This document shows, piece by piece, positions 51,673 to 59,918 of a stretch of 64,000 nucleotides of DNA. Origin of the DNA: Nitratiruptor sp. (lineage in GTDB: Bacteria; Campylobacterota; Campylobacteria; Campylobacterales; Nitratiruptoraceae); the NCBI GenBank assembly GCA_009659925.1, contig PUXW01000019.1:62001-126000 (forward strand), given 5' to 3'. Position 1 is the stretch's first letter; the number at the start of each line of letters is the position of its first letter. The notes beneath the pieces are model-generated. The model searched no databases. It was not told where the DNA came from and worked only from the letters and a program-made list of their open reading frames with translations. A program made the translations under genes and the position numbers.

Positions 51673-51691
51673 TTTTGCTATTATAGCAAAA
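51673..51691. promoter_or_regulatory. Palindromic divergent promoter dcd / accB
   Basis: TTTTGCTA-TTA-TAGCAAAA is a perfect 8-bp inverted repeat around three bases. The minus strand reads GCTATAATAGCAAAAAT (-10 TATAAT, for dcd); the plus strand reads CTATTATAGCAAAAG (-10 TATTAT, for accB, 34 bases before its ATG). The same half-site TTTTGCTAT occurs at leuC/rqcH. Confidence 0.6.
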
Positions 51692-51714
51692 GTAGATCTG
51701 GTCCAGGAGATGCG

Positions 51715-52167
51715 ATGAATTTGAAGGAGATTAAGGAGCTTATCCGTCTTTTCGACAAGAGTGGCCTCTCGAAACTCAAAATCAAGCGGGATGAGTTTGA
51801 AATCGCCATGCAAAAAGAGGAGCCCCAACCAGCACCTCCAGCCCAACCCTCTCCCCCACCCCAATCCCCATCCCAGAACGCCCCAATTCCTGCCACCATC
51901 GAAGAGGAGAAGCGAGAAAGTGCCAAGGGGGAATACATTACCTCTCCGATGGTGGGAACCTTTTACCGGGCACCAAGTCCGGATAGCCCCCCCTTCGTGA
52001 AGGTCGGAGATCGGGTGAGCAAGGGGCAGACCCTGTGCATTATCGAGGCGATGAAGATCTTCAACGAGATCGAAGCCGAATTTGACTGCAAGATCCTCGA
52101 CATCCTCGTGGAAGATGGGCAGCCGGTCGAGTACGATATGCCCCTCTTCCTGGTCGAGAGGCTCTGA
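51715..52167 (+). CDS. accB: Biotin carboxyl carrier protein of acetyl-CoA carboxylase
   Basis: 150 residues: an N-terminal helical part ([21 protein letters not shown]), a proline-rich linker (about 40-62) and a biotinyl domain with the target lysine in [15 protein letters not shown] (about 111). [19 protein letters not shown] is the usual domain start. Stop and accC start overlap by one base (TGATG). Confidence 0.96.
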   Translation: MNLKEIKELIRLFDKSGLSKLKIKRDEFEIAMQKEEPQPAPPAQPSPPPQSPSQNAPIPATIEEEKRESAKGEYITSPMVGTFYRAPSPDSPPFVKVGDRVSKGQTLCIIEAMKIFNEIEAEFDCKILDILVEDGQPVEYDMPLFLVERL

Positions 52168-53507
52168 TGAAGCTGGAGCGCATCCTCATCGCCAATCGGG
52201 GCGAGATCGCTTTGCGGGCGATTCGGACCATCAAGGAGATGGGCAAGAAGGCGATTGCGGTCTACTCCACCGCCGACAAAGAGGCCCACTACCTCCAGCT
52301 GGCCGATGCGGCTATTTGTATTGGGGGTGAGCGCAGTAGCGAGAGCTACCTCAACATTCCAGCCATCATCTCCGCCGCCGAGATCGCCGGGGCCGATGCC
52401 ATCTTTCCCGGATATGGCTTTTTGAGCGAAAACCAGCAGTTCGTGGAGATCTGCAACCTCCATGGGATCAAATTCATTGGGCCAAGCCTTGAAGTAATGC
52501 AGCTCATGAGTGATAAGTCCAAGGCCAAGGAGGTGATGAAAAAGGCCGGCGTTCCGGTTGTACCTGGGAGTGAGGGAGCGATTCGGAATGTGGAGGAGGC
52601 CAAGCGAATTGCCAAAGAGATCGGCTACCCCGTCATCCTCAAAGCTGCCGCTGGGGGAGGGGGCAAGGGGATGCGGGTAGTGGAGGATGAGAGCTACATC
52701 GAGACCGCCTTTTTGGCCGCCGAGAGTGAGGCGATCAGCGCCTTCGGGGATGGAACGATCTATATGGAGAAGTTCATCAAAAACCCCCGCCACATCGAGG
52801 TCCAACTCCTCGCAGACGCCCATGGCAACGTGGTCCATATCGGAGAGCGGGACTGCTCCTTGCAGCGGCGCCACCAGAAGGTGATCGAGGAATCACCAGC
52901 CATCTTCCTCGACGAGGAGACGCGAAGCAGACTCCACGAGACGGCGGTGCGGGCTGCCAAGGCTATTGGCTACGAGAATGCGGGAACCATCGAGTTTTTG
53001 GTGGATGCCGATCGCAACTTCTACTTCATGGAGATGAATACGCGCCTTCAAGTGGAACATCCCGTCAGCGAGATGGTCAGCGGCATCGATATCATCGAGT
53101 GGATGATCCGAATTGCCGAAGGGGAGCGGCTCTTCGATCAGAGCGCGGTCCAGCTCAAGGGCCATGCCATCGAGTGTCGCATCAACGCCGAAGATCCGAC
53201 CAAGTTCATCCCGAGCCCGGGCAAGATCAAGACCTGGATCGCCCCAGGGGGCAAGGATGTGCGTCTTGATACCCACGCCTATTGTGGCTATATCGTGCCT
53301 CCTTACTACGATTCGATGATCGCCAAGCTCATCGTCTGGGGGGAGGATCGCCAGCGGGCCATCGCCAAGATGAAGCGGGCCTTGGAGGAGTTTGAGGTGG
53401 GAGGGATCAAGACCACCATCGAGTTCCACCGCAAGATGATGGACAATCCCGACTTCATCGCCAACAACTTCGATACCAAATACATCGACGAGCACTACCT
53501 CAAGTAG
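52167..53507 (+). CDS. accC: Biotin carboxylase subunit of acetyl-CoA carboxylase
   Basis: 446-residue ATP-grasp enzyme. [18 protein letters not shown] at the start, glycine-rich ATP loop [14 protein letters not shown] (about 160), [20 protein letters not shown] with the catalytic glutamates, and the C-terminal B-C domain. Carboxylates the biotin on AccB. Normal length. Confidence 0.97.
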   Translation: MKLERILIANRGEIALRAIRTIKEMGKKAIAVYSTADKEAHYLQLADAAICIGGERSSESYLNIPAIISAAEIAGADAIFPGYGFLSENQQFVEICNLHGIKFIGPSLEVMQLMSDKSKAKEVMKKAGVPVVPGSEGAIRNVEEAKRIAKEIGYPVILKAAAGGGGKGMRVVEDESYIETAFLAAESEAISAFGDGTIYMEKFIKNPRHIEVQLLADAHGNVVHIGERDCSLQRRHQKVIEESPAIFLDEETRSRLHETAVRAAKAIGYENAGTIEFLVDADRNFYFMEMNTRLQVEHPVSEMVSGIDIIEWMIRIAEGERLFDQSAVQLKGHAIECRINAEDPTKFIPSPGKIKTWIAPGGKDVRLDTHAYCGYIVPPYYDSMIAKLIVWGEDRQRAIAKMKRALEEFEVGGIKTTIEFHRKMMDNPDFIANNFDTKYIDEHYLK

Positions 53508-53527
53508 CTCGCCCCAAAGGGGGCACC

Positions 53528-55060
53528 ATGTGGCGCCTTTTGCTCTTGCTCTTCCTTCTCTTTGGCGGCTGCGCCAAGAGAGAGTTCCATCTGCGCGTGC
53601 TCCACATCAACGACACCCACTCCCACATCGATCCAACCACCTACAAACTCCCTGGCCTTGGTATGGTGCGCCTTGGAGGCTATGGGGCCATCGCCGCCCA
53701 TGTAGCCACGATCCGCCGCCATGCCCCCCATACCCTCTTCCTCCATGGAGGCGACGCCTTGCAAGGGAGCCTCTACTCCCAACTCTTCCACGGCAGAGCC
53801 GATGCTCTTGCCCTCAATCTTCTGGGGCTCGATGCCATGACCCTGGGAAACCATGAGTTCGACCGCGGGCTGGAGACCCTCATCGCCTGGATGGCCCAAA
53901 TCCACTTCCCCCTCCTGGGAGCCAACCTCCCCCTGGCTCGTGCTTATGTGCTGGTTCCCTTCGGCCAGGAGGTGGTGGCGGTGGTGGGGGTGAGTCCTGA
54001 AAAAATTGGCCGCATCTACCCGGCAACCCAAGATCCCATATCCCGCCTTGCCCAGGTCTTGAAAGAGCTGGAATCCCTTGGGATCGACAAGATCGTGGTC
54101 CTCTCCCATCTCGGGCTCTGGTGGGATCGCCAGTTGGCCCGCTCCTTTCCCCAGATCGATCTGATCGTGGGGGGTCACTCCCACACCCTCTTGGGCGATT
54201 TCACGCCCCTTGGCCTCATAAGCCAAGGCCCCTATCCCATCCGAATCGGCTCGACCCTTATCGTTCATGCCTGGAAGTGGGGGATGGTGGTGGGGGACAT
54301 CGAGCTTCTCTTCGACGAGGCGGGGGTGGTGACCAGCTTCACTCCCCGTCCCAAACTCCTGGTCCACGATCAAGAGCTTGCCCGCCGCTTCCCCGCCTAT
54401 CTAGCCTTTGCCAAGCCATCCCGAGAGTTCCAGGAGGCGATGGCCCCCTACCGCAACGTCGTTGAGAAGTTGCGCAACCAGATTGTTGGGAAAGCCGCCA
54501 TCGATTTGTGGCATGTGCGCTTGCCCTGTCAGCAGGCTCCCGATGGCTCCCTCCTTCCCCAGGGCTCCCTCGTCGCCCCCCATGTAGCCCAGGCCATGGC
54601 GGAAAGGACCCGGGCCGATGTAGCCATCATCAACGCCGGTGGGGTGCGGCGCAGCCTCTTTGCGGGACCTGTGAGCATGGCCGATGTGATGGAGCTTCTC
54701 CCCTTCGAGGATCGGATCGTGGTCATGCAGATGAGGGGCAAGGAGTTGGAAGCCCTTTTGCAGGAGAGAATCCAGCGGGCTTTGCAGGGGGGTGGGGGCG
54801 CTTTTCCCTATGTAGCGGGGGTGAAGATCGTAATTGGCAAGGAGCACATCGCCACCAATCTCCAGCCAGAGGGCACCTATCGGGTAGCTACCAGCGCCTT
54901 TTTGGCCCGGGGCGGGGCTGGGTATCGTTTCAAAGGTCGGATAGTGGACGAGATGGGATCTATCCAGGAGGCCTTTATCGCCTATCTCCAGGCCCACCGG
55001 AGCCTTGGAGCCCCTGGGCCCTGGATCGAGGCGGTCTGTCCTAATGGAGCTCCTCGTTGA
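53528..55060 (+). CDS. 5'-nucleotidase / 2',3'-cyclic phosphodiesterase family lipoprotein (UshA/CpdB-like)
   Basis: 510 residues. A lipoprotein signal (MWRLLLLLFLLFGGC, Cys15) precedes a metallophosphoesterase domain: VLHINDTHSHID, LHGGDALQGSLY, TLGNHEFDRG, VVLSHLGLWWD and VGGHSHTLL. The C-terminal substrate domain has AIINAGGVRRSL and PFEDRIVVMQMRG. Probably releases nucleosides and phosphate in the periplasm. SoxB thiosulfohydrolases share the fold, but no sox gene is near. Last 20 bp overlap dapD. Confidence 0.88.
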   Translation: MWRLLLLLFLLFGGCAKREFHLRVLHINDTHSHIDPTTYKLPGLGMVRLGGYGAIAAHVATIRRHAPHTLFLHGGDALQGSLYSQLFHGRADALALNLLGLDAMTLGNHEFDRGLETLIAWMAQIHFPLLGANLPLARAYVLVPFGQEVVAVVGVSPEKIGRIYPATQDPISRLAQVLKELESLGIDKIVVLSHLGLWWDRQLARSFPQIDLIVGGHSHTLLGDFTPLGLISQGPYPIRIGSTLIVHAWKWGMVVGDIELLFDEAGVVTSFTPRPKLLVHDQELARRFPAYLAFAKPSREFQEAMAPYRNVVEKLRNQIVGKAAIDLWHVRLPCQQAPDGSLLPQGSLVAPHVAQAMAERTRADVAIINAGGVRRSLFAGPVSMADVMELLPFEDRIVVMQMRGKELEALLQERIQRALQGGGGAFPYVAGVKIVIGKEHIATNLQPEGTYRVATSAFLARGGAGYRFKGRIVDEMGSIQEAFIAYLQAHRSLGAPGPWIEAVCPNGAPR

Positions 55061-56231
55061 GTTTGACCTCTTTGCAGCTGCGAAAGGCCTTCATCTGTCC
55101 AGAGGTGGAGTCCTGGCGGAAGTGGATGCCTGAGAGCCCCGCCAGTTCGATCCCCTTGAAGAGCTCCTTGTACTGGGCATCCCAGTCGGGGTTGGCCTCC
55201 TTGATCTTCTTGAACTCCTCGGGGGCGATGAAGAATTTGGTCCCCTCCAGGACGGCGATACCCGCATCGACGATACACCCATCCCCTAAGGGGATTCCTG
55301 TGACCGAATTGGCTCCCAGGAGGCAGTTCTCGCCGATGGTGATGGGATTGCCGCTGGTACCACTGAGCACGCCCAGAATCGAAGCACCTCCACCGATGTC
55401 GCTCCCCTTGCCCACCACGGCGCTGGAGCTGATACGCCCCTCCACCATACACGGGCCAAGGGTTCCGGCGTTGAAATTGACATAGCTGGCCCCTGGCATC
55501 ACTGTGGTCCCTGGTGCCAACTGGGCCCCCATGCGTACCTTGGCGGCGTCGAGGATTCGGGTATTCTCGGCTGGGATCACATGTTGGAGGTAGCGGGGGA
55601 ACTTGTCCACCGCATCGATGTTGGGGTAGTTGCCCTCCATCTTGAGGCGCAACTCATTTTCTCGCAACCACTCCAGTTCATAAGGTTTGCGCCCCTCCCA
55701 AGCCACATTGGGGAGCACGCCAAAGGCCCCGTCGAGGTTGAGGCTGCGCAAGGGGGCCTTGCCCTGGGAGAGGGCGTAGAGTTTGAGGTAGACCGCCTCC
55801 ACGCTCTTTGGCTTGGCATCCTCGAAGAGGAAGACGACCCTGAAGTTGGCGAGCTCTTCCTCTGGGAGATCGCGCAAATACTTCATGACCTGGACATTCT
55901 TATGAGCCTCCCCTACCGCCTCGTCCAGCCACGGGGTACAATAGCTGATCGCTTCGGCCACGAAGTTGCGGTTCACATCAAAGACCACCTCGCTCTCGTC
56001 GAGGGGGATGAGGCAGCCACTCTCTTGAAGGGCCTTCTGGAAGATGGCGGCGCTGGCGTAGTTCTCCTCCCAGTTGATGAAGGGGAAGGTGGCTTGGAGG
56101 ATCTTGGAAGGATCTTTTTGCCCCCGATCGACACGGGCGATGGCAAATGCCAGGGGCTGGCGATAGTAAGGGCTCGATTGGATCTCATTGACCAGGGCGA
56201 AGAAGTCATCTTTGGTGATCACGCTACTCAT
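55041..56231 (-). CDS. dapD: Tetrahydrodipicolinate N-succinyltransferase
   Basis: 396 residues. A long N-terminal part specific to this type (FPFINWEENYASAAIFQKAL, NVAWEGRKPYELEWLRENELRL) is followed by a left-handed beta helix of hexapeptide repeats from about 230 (RILDAAKVRMGAQLAPGTT, GRISSSAVVGKGSDIGGGA). Lysine and meso-diaminopimelate synthesis by the succinylase route. Directly follows the SurA-like gene with no gap. Confidence 0.93.
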   Translation of the reverse strand: MSSVITKDDFFALVNEIQSSPYYRQPLAFAIARVDRGQKDPSKILQATFPFINWEENYASAAIFQKALQESGCLIPLDESEVVFDVNRNFVAEAISYCTPWLDEAVGEAHKNVQVMKYLRDLPEEELANFRVVFLFEDAKPKSVEAVYLKLYALSQGKAPLRSLNLDGAFGVLPNVAWEGRKPYELEWLRENELRLKMEGNYPNIDAVDKFPRYLQHVIPAENTRILDAAKVRMGAQLAPGTTVMPGASYVNFNAGTLGPCMVEGRISSSAVVGKGSDIGGGASILGVLSGTSGNPITIGENCLLGANSVTGIPLGDGCIVDAGIAVLEGTKFFIAPEEFKKIKEANPDWDAQYKELFKGIELAGLSGIHFRQDSTSGQMKAFRSCKEVKLNEELH

Positions 56232-57083
56232 CTACTCTCCTTTTGGCATGCGTAAGATTGTGACTTTGGCTGATGCCCGTAGTTTATCAAAATATTCCTT
56301 CACCCGCCGCTCCCGATCCTGGGCGAGAAGCTTGGTGAGGATGAAGGGTTGGACCTGCTCGAAGGGGAGGGTCCGTTTGTCCGACTTGGACTGGACTAGA
56401 AGGAGGAGGTAGCGGTTGTCGTTGGGAAGGGGAATGATGGGTGTGAATCCCCCTTCAGGGGTATTGTTGATGAGGTTGGCGAAGGCTGGATTGACCTGTT
56501 GCAGGTCGAGCTCCTCCTCCCCCATGGCCAGCAGGGCCGGATTTTCCGGGCGATAGAGGGGGTTGGCACGGATCTGCTCTAGGAGCTCCTTGGAGGGGGA
56601 GATATACTTGAGGACCTTGGCCCTGCGGGCGATGGTAAACTCCTCCTTGTGGTTGTTGTAGTAGTTTTCCAGCTGTTTGGGAGTGATATTCTTGCCCAAC
56701 TGCTGGATGATGGCTTCATAGAGCTTTTGGCGTAACAGGCGCTCCTTGAAGCGGGTTTTGTATGTCTGCCAATCGATTCCCTGGGATTCGATGGCCTGGC
56801 GGAGAGCCAACAGATCCATCCCCTTCTCCCGGGCAAAGGCGTCTATGGCCTCTTCGAGCTCAAATTCATCCACATCGATCCCAAGTTTTTGGATCTGGCT
56901 CTCCTCGATCTTTTTTCGAATCAGAAGCTCCAGGGCCTCTTGGGGGGAGATATGGAGGCGGGAGGCGATCTGTTGGATCTCGTAGGTCGTGATGGGCTCG
57001 CCATTGACAATGGCTGCCAGGGCGTCGATCACTTTGGCAGGGGCAAGACTCCATAGGAGCAGCACGATGGCGAGAATTTTCAT
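56232..57083 (-). CDS. SurA-like periplasmic chaperone / peptidyl-prolyl isomerase
   Basis: 283 residues with a signal peptide (MKILAIVLLLWSLAPAK). A SurA-N type helical domain (DALAAIVNGEPITTYEIQQ, IDAFAREKGMDLLALRQAIE) surrounds a degenerate parvulin-like middle part (ARRAKVLKYISPSKELLEQI to NNTPEGGFTPIIPL). C. jejuni has a SurA-like protein next to gltX, as I recall. Role in outer-membrane protein folding inferred. Isomerase activity uncertain because the parvulin motif is weak. Confidence 0.85.
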   Translation of the reverse strand: MKILAIVLLLWSLAPAKVIDALAAIVNGEPITTYEIQQIASRLHISPQEALELLIRKKIEESQIQKLGIDVDEFELEEAIDAFAREKGMDLLALRQAIESQGIDWQTYKTRFKERLLRQKLYEAIIQQLGKNITPKQLENYYNNHKEEFTIARRAKVLKYISPSKELLEQIRANPLYRPENPALLAMGEEELDLQQVNPAFANLINNTPEGGFTPIIPLPNDNRYLLLLVQSKSDKRTLPFEQVQPFILTKLLAQDRERRVKEYFDKLRASAKVTILRMPKGE

Positions 57084-57122
57084 AACCTTCCCTTTTCCAT
57101 GCTTCTTGGACCATTTTATTTT

Positions 57123-57168
57123 ATTGTAGCGAATAACTCCTTAAAGGATGGGGGAGTTTTGTTAAAAT
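57123..57168. promoter_or_regulatory. Divergent -10 boxes: SurA-like/dapD (-) and gltX (+)
   Basis: Minus: TCGCTACAATAAAAT with TACAAT at 57123-57128, 40 bases before the ATG. Plus: TGTTAAAATAGCGCAAAAAAAGG with TAAAAT at 57163-57168, 21 bases before the gltX ATG; the A tract at the start point also carries the Shine-Dalgarno AAAGG. Confidence 0.5.
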
Positions 57169-57188
57169 AGCGCAAAAAAAGGATGGCG

Positions 57189-58589
57189 ATGGTTGTGACC
57201 AGATTTGCCCCAAGCCCCACGGGCTATCTGCACATTGGCGGGTTGCGTACGGCCCTGTTCAACTGGCTCTGGGCCAGAAAAAACGGGGGGAAGTTCATTT
57301 TACGCATCGAGGATACCGATCTGGCCCGCAACAGCGACGAGGCCACCAAGGCGATTTTAGAGGCCTTCGAGTGGGTCGGACTCGATTATGACGGGGAGGT
57401 GGCCTACCAGTCCAAGCGCTTCGATATCTACAAGCGCTACATCCAAAAACTCCTGGACGAGGGGAAGGCCTACTACTGCTACATGAGCAAGGAGGAGTTG
57501 GACGCCTTGCGCCAGGAGCAGCTGGCCAGAGGAGAGCGGCCCCGGTACGATCGGCGCTATCGGGACTTTACCGGCGAGCCCCCGGCTGGGATCAAGCCGG
57601 TCGTTCGGATCAAGGCTCCCTTGGAGGGGGATATCGTCTTCGAGGATGGGATCAAGGGGACCATCACCATCCGGGCCGAGGAGGTGGATGATTTCATCAT
57701 CGCCAGGAGTGACGGGACGCCAACTTACAACTTCGTCGTGGCCATCGACGACGCCCTCATGGGGGTCACCGATGTGATCCGGGGGGACGATCATCTCTAC
57801 AACACCCCAAAACAGATCGTCGTCTACCGGGCCCTGGGACTCTCAATTCCCAAGTTCTACCATGTCCCCATGATCCTCAACGAGGAGGGGAAGAAGCTCT
57901 CCAAGCGGGATGGGGCTATGGATGTGATGGAGTATAAACGGATGGGCTACCTCCCAGAGGCCCTCCTCAACTTCCTAGTGCGCCTTGGCTGGAGCCATGG
58001 GGATCAGGAGATTTTTACCATCGAGGAGATGAAGGAGCTCTTCGACCCCCACGATATCAACAAGGCCCCCAGCGCTTACAACCTCTCCAAGCTCCAGTGG
58101 CTCAACGCCCACTATATCAAAAACCGCCCCAACGAAGAGCTCATTCCCCTGCTGGAGGAGTTTGGGCTCTATCTGGCCGATCACGATCGCAAGGAGATCC
58201 TCCTGGATGCCCTCAAGGAGCGGGCCAAGACCCTCAAGGAGCTGGCCACTATGGCCAAAGAGATTCTCGAAGCTCCTCAAACCTTCGACGAAAAGGGGCT
58301 TAAGCGGGCTCTCAAAGGTCCCTGGGATCGGCTCCTCCAAGGGTTCGTCGAGCGGCTTGAGAGGGCCGATCCCCACCTCCCCGTAGACTTTCGCACCATC
58401 CTCGAAGAGACGGTTCAAGCCAGTGGAGTCGGATTTGGTAAGCTCGGACAGCCCTTGCGCCTTGCCCTTACAGGCCGCTTAGGAGGGCCCGATCTGGCGG
58501 ACATCATGGCGATTGTGGGGAAGGAGGAGACGCTCCGGCGGATTCAAACCTTCTTGGAGCGTTTCGCTTCATCCTCCGAGCCAGGGTGA
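57189..58589 (+). CDS. gltX: Glutamyl-tRNA synthetase
   Basis: 466 residues from ATG 57189, spaced about six bases from AAAAGGAT; ATG 57183 is too close to that site. HIGH motif FAPSPTGYLHIGGLRTALF, KMSKS as GKKLSKRDGAMDV (about 237). This phylum usually has two GltX copies with split Glu/Gln specificity; which one this is cannot be told from sequence alone, though its position by accC fits gltX2. The last 86 bp overlap mqnA. Confidence 0.95.
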   Translation: MVVTRFAPSPTGYLHIGGLRTALFNWLWARKNGGKFILRIEDTDLARNSDEATKAILEAFEWVGLDYDGEVAYQSKRFDIYKRYIQKLLDEGKAYYCYMSKEELDALRQEQLARGERPRYDRRYRDFTGEPPAGIKPVVRIKAPLEGDIVFEDGIKGTITIRAEEVDDFIIARSDGTPTYNFVVAIDDALMGVTDVIRGDDHLYNTPKQIVVYRALGLSIPKFYHVPMILNEEGKKLSKRDGAMDVMEYKRMGYLPEALLNFLVRLGWSHGDQEIFTIEEMKELFDPHDINKAPSAYNLSKLQWLNAHYIKNRPNEELIPLLEEFGLYLADHDRKEILLDALKERAKTLKELATMAKEILEAPQTFDEKGLKRALKGPWDRLLQGFVERLERADPHLPVDFRTILEETVQASGVGFGKLGQPLRLALTGRLGGPDLADIMAIVGKEETLRRIQTFLERFASSSEPG

Positions 58590-59208
58590 GGAAGCGCTTG
58601 AGAGCGATGCGCTCCTTGTGGCCGATTCGGTAGTGGATGTGGTGGAGGTAGGTGCGGATCTGTTTGGGAGAAAGGCCACTTTTGCGGGCGTAGTGGTGGA
58701 GGATGTAGTGGGGAATCTTGATGGGGGTGGCGAGGAAACGGTTGGCCAGCTTCTCGTAGTGGCGGTGACGCTTGCGAAAACAGAATCGGGCAAAGACAAA
58801 AGGGAGTTTATAGCGTTCATACCAGAGTTGGGCTAGATCGCGGCATCCCTCCTTTCGAGAGCGTAGGAGTGCCTTATCCCCAATGACTACTTCCCCCTCT
58901 TGGCCGAGGATTTGGGCGAGGACATTGGAGGTATTGGATTCGAGATCCTCCCGGCTGGCTCCAGGACATACCAGAACGCTCAAAACCGCTCCGTGGGCAA
59001 TGATCCCCAAATCGCTGCAGCGATAGGGGGGGGAGACGATGCTGGAGATCATAGCCGCTTCGATATGACCCCGTTTGAAGGCGATATTGATTTGGGCTGG
59101 GACATCCTTGTGGTGTTCTAAAGCAGCCTTAGGCCCGTTGGGAAGGGAGCGCTTGAGGAAGAGGTAGAATGGGAGGAGATTGATGTAGTCGATCTTGCCA
59201 ATAACCAT
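58504..59208 (-). CDS. mqnA: Chorismate dehydratase MqnA
   Basis: 234 residues from ATG 59208 (MVIGKIDYINLLPFYLFLK); the track start at 59424 reads antisense through moaD. GKIDYINLLPF and AMISSIVSPPYRC are family motifs, as is the loop VVIGDKALLRSRK. First step of the futalosine menaquinone route; mqnD is at 40.9 kb. The final 28 codons, including the proline/serine tail, lie antisense to the end of gltX. Confidence 0.85.
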   Translation of the reverse strand: MVIGKIDYINLLPFYLFLKRSLPNGPKAALEHHKDVPAQINIAFKRGHIEAAMISSIVSPPYRCSDLGIIAHGAVLSVLVCPGASREDLESNTSNVLAQILGQEGEVVIGDKALLRSRKEGCRDLAQLWYERYKLPFVFARFCFRKRHRHYEKLANRFLATPIKIPHYILHHYARKSGLSPKQIRTYLHHIHYRIGHKERIALKRFLTLARRMKRNAPRRFESAGASPPSPQSP

Positions 59209-59215
59209 CGTCGCT

Positions 59216-59230
59216 ATTATATGATAAAAT
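59216..59230. promoter_or_regulatory. Divergent -10 boxes mqnA (-) / moaD (+)
   Basis: Minus: CATATAATAGCGACG with TATAAT at 59216-59221, only 8 bases before the mqnA ATG, implying a near-leaderless mRNA. Plus: ATGATAAAATATCC with TAAAAT at 59225-59230, 25 bases before the moaD ATG. The boxes are three bases apart. Confidence 0.5.
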
Positions 59231-59254
59231 ATCCCAAAAATGGGAGGGTAAGAG

Positions 59255-59476
59255 ATGGTTCGGGTGGAATTTCTCGGCCCCATCGGCAAGGAGGCCATGG
59301 AAGTGGAGGCCAAGGATTTGCGGGAACTAGCCCAGATCCTTAAAGCCGACGAGCAGTTGCGGGGCTGGTTGAAGGAGTGTGCCGTAGCGGTCAACGATCG
59401 GCTCGTCGACGATCTGGATACCAAGCTGCACGATGGGGATCGGGTGGTTTTGCTGCCCCCTGTGTGTGGAGGGTGA
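59255..59476 (+). CDS. moaD: Molybdopterin synthase small subunit MoaD
   Basis: 73-residue ubiquitin-like sulfur carrier. MVRVEFLGPIGKEAM, AVAVNDRLVDDLDTKLHDGD and the C-terminal tail VVLLPPVCGG, whose final Gly-Gly is thiocarboxylated. GGGAGGGT upstream. moaE follows after one base. Confidence 0.95.
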   Translation: MVRVEFLGPIGKEAMEVEAKDLRELAQILKADEQLRGWLKECAVAVNDRLVDDLDTKLHDGDRVVLLPPVCGG

Positions 59477-59477
59477 G

Positions 59478-59918
59478 ATGTTGGAGATCTATCCTGGGGA
59501 GTTGGAGGTGGAGGCCATCTTTAGCCGCTGGTATGCCTGGGGAGCCAAGCGGAACTTCGGAGCCTGGGTGACCTTTGTAGGGACGGTACGGGCTGAAGGG
59601 GGGATCGAGGCCTTGAGCTTCGACATCTATGAGCCCCTCTTGCGCTCCTGGTTCGACGGGTGGCAGCAGCGGGCCCAAGAAGTCGGGGCCGTCGTGCGTA
59701 TGGCCCATTCCCGGGGTAATGTGCCAGTGCATACCTCCAGCTATATGGCCGCAGTCTTTAGCCCCAGGCGGCGGGTCGCTCTGGAGCTCTTGGAGGCTTT
59801 CGTCGAGGATTTCAAGGCTAACGCTCCCATCTGGAAGTACGATGTACGCAACGGGGAGCGGATCTATGCCAAGGATCGCAGCCAACCCCTGGCAGGGAGT
59901 GGCCTTTTGGATCTATGA
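59478..59918 (+). CDS. moaE: Molybdopterin synthase large subunit MoaE
   Basis: 146 residues from ATG 59478; the track start lies in moaD. GAWVTFVGTVRAEGG, then AHSRGNVPVHTSSYMAAVFSPRR and APIWKYDVRNGERIY contain the catalytic lysine and the usual H-R-x-G loop. Inserts two sulfurs into precursor Z with MoaD. The last six bases overlap the end of the convergent dehydrogenase gene. Confidence 0.95.
   Translation: MLEIYPGELEVEAIFSRWYAWGAKRNFGAWVTFVGTVRAEGGIEALSFDIYEPLLRSWFDGWQQRAQEVGAVVRMAHSRGNVPVHTSSYMAAVFSPRRRVALELLEAFVEDFKANAPIWKYDVRNGERIYAKDRSQPLAGSGLLDL

Noticed and set aside
53528-55060. SoxB thiosulfohydrolase
   Set aside because: The fold is shared, but the protein has a lipoprotein signal and typical nucleotidase motifs, and no other sox gene is present.
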